Positions 60,418-64,000 of a stretch of DNA of 64,000 nt are shown piece by piece. The stretch's first letter is position 1. Each line of letters begins with the position of its first letter. The notes under the pieces were generated by a model. The model did no database searches. It was not told the origin of the DNA and saw only the letters and a program-made list of their open reading frames with translations. The translations under genes and the position numbers were made by a program. The stretch comes from Opitutaceae bacterium (GTDB lineage Bacteria; Verrucomicrobiota; Verrucomicrobiia; Opitutales; Opitutaceae), in the NCBI GenBank assembly GCA_028280945.1, contig JANQKV010000029.1, forward strand, positions 1 through 64,000, given 5' to 3'.

Positions 60418-60481
60418 GGCCAACGTTTGAGCTCAGCCAAGAGGGTCGTTGGCCCGAATTGGCTGCGGCGGTTGGATGGAC
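60418..60481 (-). repeat. attC-B11 (64 bp, attC17-like)
   Basis: Minus-strand R'' is GTCCATC (60481-60475), and R' is GTTGGCC (60424-60418). The arms CAGCCAATTCGGGCC and CTCTTGGCTG are as in attC17 of array 1. Confidence 0.82.
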
Positions 60482-60489
60482 TTTTTCTT

Positions 60490-60641
60490 TGATGGCAGAT
60501 TCACGATAGGGAAGATGGTCAAGGTTTTGACAGCGTCTCAGTCAGTGTCTACTAGATCGAGGACCAACGTCCGAGTTCGTTCTTGAGGTTGCCGGAAGTC
60601 AGGTCGAGATCCGGCGAGGTGAGGAGCTTCTCTGGTTCCAT
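60490..60641 (-). pseudogene. Decayed 5' fragment of a DUF3788 gene
   Basis: Read on the minus strand from ATG 60641, the first ~25 codons (MEPEKLLTSPDLDLTS, then LKNELGR) match the intact gene at 11793-12218. The frame then stops (TAG) after about 29 codons, although weaker similarity continues to around 60510. The fragment lies in the same cassette as the deacetylase gene, between its stop and attC-B11. The rest of the 227-base gap has no other feature I can support. Confidence 0.7.
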
Positions 60642-60708
60642 TATCACCTAAGGCTGAGTGGTGGCATGGCTTTGGAGCGGAGCAGACATTGGCACACCCG
60701 TCTTGTTA

Positions 60709-61539
60709 TTAATTTAGTTCTTTTTTCTTAATGTAAGAGGCAACGTCAACGACGGGAGCTGTCCAGATGGACTTCCGTTCCTGATGGAGCCATTCAATCA
60801 ATTTTTGGTGCTCTTTCTCTTCGATATACAAATTGTGTGAATCTGATCCAATTCCGTGAAACATGTAAATAATCCAGCCTCCTGTGGAACGGGCTTCTTC
60901 AATTTCCTCACGAATTTGTTCAAAAGTCTTTCCATCCCCACTGAAGTGCCCCAAGCGAGTGAATGCAGGAGCCAGGGGATCTACAGGCCTATTTGTGATG
61001 GCTCCACGCGCTGCAACAAATAACTCTTCCAATATCGGATCCATCGGAACTTCCTCATCCCCGCTACCGATTGTGAGATTGGTACAGTTGTTGCCATAGG
61101 TCCGAGGCTTTCCACCATCAAGCAAATCAATAAATTGATTTGCTACATATAACTCATCTTTAAACCGCCCCGGTGTATATTGTCGCAGGTCGTAATATTC
61201 TGCGAGCCATGTTTCGTAGCCTTCGCTCCCTCTGCAAGGATGGAACAGTGAATGATTGCCAAGCTCATGTCCGGTTTTGGAAATTTCTTTCCACTTTTCG
61301 AAACTCTCAAGATGACGAATCGATAGATAGAAAGTGGCTCGAATCCCGTGTTTGTTGAGAGTAGGAACAACAATATCATAATGAACAGGCAATCCATCAT
61401 CATAACTAAGTGAGACGGCGCATGTCTTTCCCTTTGGCCAAATGTCTGAACTCGATGAGTTAAGTTCCCCCGTCCTGCTTTCTGCGAAAATCACTGCCGC
61501 AGAAAATATGAAGACCTGTAAATTTAAGAAGTATTTCAT
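60709..61539 (-). CDS. Polysaccharide deacetylase (NodB homology) protein, cassette gene
   Basis: A 276-residue secreted enzyme with signal peptide (MKYFLNLQVFIFSAAVIFAE) and a NodB domain. Motif 1 is SLSYDDG (Asp47, Asp48), motif 2 is HELGNHSLFHPC (His91, His96, His100), and a later HGIGSDS may supply the general acid. It is a metal-dependent de-N- or de-O-acetylase acting on polysaccharides, probably at the cell surface. It is the largest gene in array 2. Confidence 0.83.
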   Translation of the reverse strand: MKYFLNLQVFIFSAAVIFAESRTGELNSSSSDIWPKGKTCAVSLSYDDGLPVHYDIVVPTLNKHGIRATFYLSIRHLESFEKWKEISKTGHELGNHSLFHPCRGSEGYETWLAEYYDLRQYTPGRFKDELYVANQFIDLLDGGKPRTYGNNCTNLTIGSGDEEVPMDPILEELFVAARGAITNRPVDPLAPAFTRLGHFSGDGKTFEQIREEIEEARSTGGWIIYMFHGIGSDSHNLYIEEKEHQKLIEWLHQERKSIWTAPVVDVASYIKKKELN

Positions 61540-61542
61540 CTT

Positions 61543-61603
61543 TTATAACGTTTGAGCTCAGAGACGGGCACTTGTGCCCGTTGTCTGAGGAGGCTGGTTC
61601 TGC
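61543..61603 (-). repeat. attC-B12 (61 bp, short class)
   Basis: Minus-strand R'' is GCAGAAC (61603-61597) and R' is GTTATAA (61549-61543). The centre ACGGGCACAAGTGCCCGT is a perfect inverted repeat. Confidence 0.88.
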
Positions 61604-61968
61604 TCTTCGTTTCCACCTAATGAATACACGACATGAGATTCCATCTTCGTAATGTTGACGAGGAGGATCCAAAATAGCCGATCACTGAAAAGGTCGTCCT
61701 GCTGGATCAGAGCAATGGTATCTCCTTTTTCTCCGAACTGACCAGACTGGTAGATTCGGTAGATACCGGTCATCTTAATTTTTCCTGTCGAGGAAAGGCC
61801 GCTTCGAGTGATCAAGTGACCTTCTACGGATTTTCTTACTTCGGGGTCGATTTGTTCCCACTTCCTCCAGACTGATTCACTTTCGCAACTGATGAACGAA
61901 GTCGATTTTTCGGCCAGCGAGAGATGAGGACAACCAAGTAGGATCAGCAGAATCAGACGCGTTTTCAT
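61558..61968 (-). CDS. Hypothetical secreted protein, first cassette gene of array 2
   Basis: A 136-residue protein with signal peptide MKTRLILLILLGCPHLSLA. The mature part has one beta-rich segment (GKIKMTGIYRIYQSGQFGEK) and a hydrophobic stretch (RLFWILLVNITKM). Family unknown. The tail EQNQPPQTTGTSARL is encoded in attC-B12. Confidence 0.65.
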   Translation of the reverse strand: MKTRLILLILLGCPHLSLAEKSTSFISCESESVWRKWEQIDPEVRKSVEGHLITRSGLSSTGKIKMTGIYRIYQSGQFGEKGDTIALIQQDDLFSDRLFWILLVNITKMESHVVYSLGGNEEQNQPPQTTGTSARL

Positions 61969-61977
61969 TTGGATGCT

Positions 61978-61984
61978 GCAGAAC
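61978..61984 (-). repeat. R' at the proximal boundary of array 2
   Basis: Minus-strand GTTCTGC. Unlike other boundaries, no attC left half precedes it. This is where the array meets unrelated sequence. The 484-base stretch up to mdh (61985-62468) has no supported gene and contains the palindrome listed below. Confidence 0.5.
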
Positions 61985-62406
61985 GTTGTTCAGGCACATT
62001 AAATTGTGACCATTGTAGTAAAAGTCCTCAAAAATGGACTTTCTATAGATTGTTTGCCGGCAGATGGGTCATCTTGGCGTGGAAACTCACCGTGGCTTGC
62101 GGTGACGTTAGTCACTCGAATGGGTTTCGGACCGAGGCTTGAGGGCACGGTGAACGGCGGTCGAGGGGACAACTGTCCAACAGGGGAATGGGGCAGTGAT
62201 GGGTTCATCCCGAGGTCAATTTAAAAGTATGCCGACGAGGCGGCATGACGTCGAGATTCAGTTTAATCGTTGGTGCCCAAACGGGTGAACTGCTGGTCTC
62301 TTGATGGTTATCGAAGCAAACACCCCCAGCAGCGCCAATCTTCCGCTTTTGGTGCTCCGGAAGCGTATGGGCCTCAAAAACCTGCTCTTCGCCTGAAAGC
62401 CCACCG

Positions 62407-62435
62407 CCCCAATGTTCGTAATACGAACATTGGGG
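62407..62435. promoter_or_regulatory. Perfect inverted repeat downstream of mdh
   Basis: The 14-base arms CCCCAATGTTCGTA and TACGAACATTGGGG are separated by a single A. The repeat lies about 33 bases after the mdh stop. It may be a terminator stem without a U-tract or a protein-binding site. Confidence 0.55.
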
Positions 62436-62468
62436 AAAGCAGTGGATGACGGGTTGAGGGTTGGTCCG

Positions 62469-63479
62469 CTAGAAGCTGAGGCCCAGCTGGCCGAAGGCGA
62501 CTTCGCGCTCCTCCAAAAGCTCTTGGTTCGAAGCGGCGATCTTTTGCATCGCGTAATCGGAGAGCTTGATGCCCTCCACGACACGCCATTTGCCGGCCCC
62601 GTCGACGCGGATCGGCAGCGAAGTGATGATGCCGGCGGGGGTGCCGTATTCACCATTTGAACACACACACACGCTGTGGATATCACCGCGGGTCGGGCGG
62701 ATCAGGTCACGCACGGTGTCCACCACGGCGTTGGCCGCCGAGGCCGCCGAAGACGCGCCGCGCGCTTCGATGATCGCTTTGCCGCGCTGGCCGACCGTCG
62801 GTACAAAAGTATCGCGCAACCAGTCTTCATCGGTGATGAGCCGGGTGGCCGGCTGGCGGCCAATCCTCGCGTTCTCAAAATCCGGATACATGCTCGGGCT
62901 GTGGTTGCCCCACACGCACAATTGCGACACCTGCCCGACAGGCACGCCCGCCTTGTCGGCGAGCTGGCTCTTGGCGCGGTTCTCGTCGAGCCGGGTCATG
63001 GCGAAGAACTGGTCGTTGGGAATACCCGGCGCGCTCTTCATTGCAATGAGCGCGTTGGTATTGCACGGGTTGCCGACCACCAGCACCCGCACGCCGGGCT
63101 TGGCGTGGTCGTTGATCGCCTGCCCCTGCCCCACAAAAACCTTGCCGTTGATGCCCAGCAAATCGGCCCGCTCCATGCCCTTCTTGCGCGGCACTGAACC
63201 AACGAGCAGGGCCCAGTCCACGTCCTTAAAACCGATACTCAAATCCGCCGTGGTCACGATGTCGGTGACCAAGGGAAAAGCGCAGTCCTTGACCTCCATC
63301 ACCACGCCTTCGAGCGGCTTCATGCCCGACTCGATTTCAATGAGGTTCAGCGCGACGGGTTGGTCCGGGCCGAACATCTGCCCGGAGGCAATGCGGAACA
63401 GCAGCGCGTAGCCGATGTTGCCGGCCGCTCCCGTGACGGCGACACGAATGGGTTTCCGGGTGGAGGAGAATGTATTCAT
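62469..63479 (-). CDS. mdh: Malate dehydrogenase
   Basis: A 336-residue NAD-dependent malate dehydrogenase. The Rossmann motif is [14 protein letters not shown] (16-29). Arg98 and Arg104 ([14 protein letters not shown]), Asp165 (TRLDENRAK) and His193 (WGNHSPSM) form the substrate and catalytic set. It oxidises malate to oxaloacetate in the TCA cycle. It is on the same strand as the downstream-strand aldolase gene, with a 20-base gap, and is GC-rich like the central region. Confidence 0.95.
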   Translation of the reverse strand: MNTFSSTRKPIRVAVTGAAGNIGYALLFRIASGQMFGPDQPVALNLIEIESGMKPLEGVVMEVKDCAFPLVTDIVTTADLSIGFKDVDWALLVGSVPRKKGMERADLLGINGKVFVGQGQAINDHAKPGVRVLVVGNPCNTNALIAMKSAPGIPNDQFFAMTRLDENRAKSQLADKAGVPVGQVSQLCVWGNHSPSMYPDFENARIGRQPATRLITDEDWLRDTFVPTVGQRGKAIIEARGASSAASAANAVVDTVRDLIRPTRGDIHSVCVCSNGEYGTPAGIITSLPIRVDGAGKWRVVEGIKLSDYAMQKIAASNQELLEEREVAFGQLGLSF

Positions 63480-63500
63480 CTTCGATTGGCCGGGACCGAC

Positions 63501-64000
63501 TCAGTTCAGTTTCGCCATGATCTGGTCGGTGATTTTCTGCACCAACGCCTCATCCACCTCCGACAACGCGGCGGGCGGAGCCGCCAGCACCTGGGCCGGC
63601 CGGGTATTGACGGTGATCTCGCCGGCGTCACACAGCTCACATTCCTTGAGCTCCTCGAGGCGATGGTCGGGCATGCCGAGTTTTTTGCGGATCTGGATGA
63701 GGTCCTTGAGTTTTTCCGGGCTGTAGGATTTTGGCCCGCCGAGCTGCATCGAGATCGCCACGGTCTGGCAAAAGGCATCGGTATTTTCCATCTTCCAGTA
63801 GGCGTCCTCCACGTCCTTGCCCCAGCAGATCACGCCGTGGTTCTGCATGAGGATGGACTGGTGGCGCTTGGCGAGCGCCCCGACTTCCTTCGCGTTTTCC
63901 GGGGTGCCGGGAGTCTGGTAGCTGGCGAAACCGATCTCACCGAGGAAGACCTCGGGCTCAGGAATCAGGCACGACGGCGGCACCACGCCCGAGACTGCAA
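63501..64000 (-). CDS. Class II aldolase/adducin family protein, truncated at the window edge
   Basis: At least 166 residues, open at the 5' end because the start lies beyond 64000. Residues such as VVPPSCLIPEPEVFLGEIGF, RHQSILMQNHGVICWGKDVE and KMENTDAFCQTVAISM resemble L-ribulose-5-phosphate 4-epimerase or fuculose-phosphate aldolase proteins, with NHG His typical of the metal site. The upstream part of the active site is missing from view. The C-terminal ~60 residues appear helical. It lies upstream of mdh and is probably co-transcribed with it. Confidence 0.85.
   Translation of the reverse strand, partial: AVSGVVPPSCLIPEPEVFLGEIGFASYQTPGTPENAKEVGALAKRHQSILMQNHGVICWGKDVEDAYWKMENTDAFCQTVAISMQLGGPKSYSPEKLKDLIQIRKKLGMPDHRLEELKECELCDAGEITVNTRPAQVLAAPPAALSEVDEALVQKITDQIMAKLN

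Noticed and set aside
61981..61991. GAACGTTGTTC at the array 2 boundary, identical to a TetR operator candidate
   Set aside because: It is explained by the R' sequence GTTCTGC on the minus strand together with chance neighbours, and there is no TetR gene nearby.

Overview
The window looks like chromosomal DNA of a polysaccharide-degrading member of the Verrucomicrobiota, most likely Opitutales/Opitutaceae. This is inferred from the TonB receptor with the IVLSPFEV-type N-terminus, the mix of GH2, GH9-like, GH115-like, GH130 and agarase-like enzymes with LacI regulators, and the DUF6807 and Gfo/Idh/MocA genes. No rRNA, tRNA or other taxonomic marker was seen, so the assignment is an inference.

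Layout. (1) 1-11.8 kb is an integron-type gene cassette array on the + strand: 21 short single-gene cassettes separated by 20 complete attC sites, ending in attC debris. (2) 11.8-15.7 kb: a DUF3788 gene, a secreted agarase-like glycosidase, a GNAT acetyltransferase, an orphan antitoxin, a pyrophosphatase-like protein and a HIT protein. (3) 15.6-20.7 kb (-): a TetR-controlled envelope operon (TetR, LolA-like, outer-membrane DUF1302-like, MMPL/RND exporter). (4) 20.9-25.5 kb: a RHH/PIN toxin-antitoxin pair, a LacI regulator, a tandemly repeated leader and a GPH-type symporter. (5) 25.8-30.5 kb: a LysR gene divergent from a redox operon (two SDRs and an aldo-keto reductase), then an AraC regulator. 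(6) 30.5-35.6 kb: MocA-like and MocC-like genes, DUF6807, and a convergent desaturase-Rieske-reductase fusion that looks like MocD, MocE and MocF joined in one chain. (7) 35.9-55.2 kb: a carbohydrate locus with a TonB receptor, a GH9-like/sugar porter/GH130 operon, deoC, LacI, and a ribokinase/GH2/GH115-like/MocA-like/DUF6807 series. Several promoters here share an ACGTTG-centred motif that may be the LacI operator. (8) 55.3-62.0 kb is a second cassette array, inverted relative to the first, with 12 complete attC sites. (9) 62.5-64.0 kb: malate dehydrogenase and a truncated class II aldolase gene.

The two arrays are the most unusual part. They share the same two main attC classes (about 61 bp and about 117 bp), face each other across about 43 kb of ordinary metabolic genes, and no integron integrase is visible in the window. 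Cassette products are mostly small membrane proteins, lipoproteins and secreted proteins, plus a SUKH protein, an Imm63-like immunity protein, a stand-alone Mrr N-terminal domain, a caspase-like protease, a retropepsin-like protease and HAD, VOC, GNAT and SRPBCC enzymes. Cassettes are visibly AT-richer than the central region.

The central region reads as hemicellulose or mannan uptake and breakdown (TonB import, glycosidases, a mannosylglucose phosphorylase-like GH130, a sugar porter, sugar kinase and aldolase) plus a probable O-demethylation or hydroxylation module.
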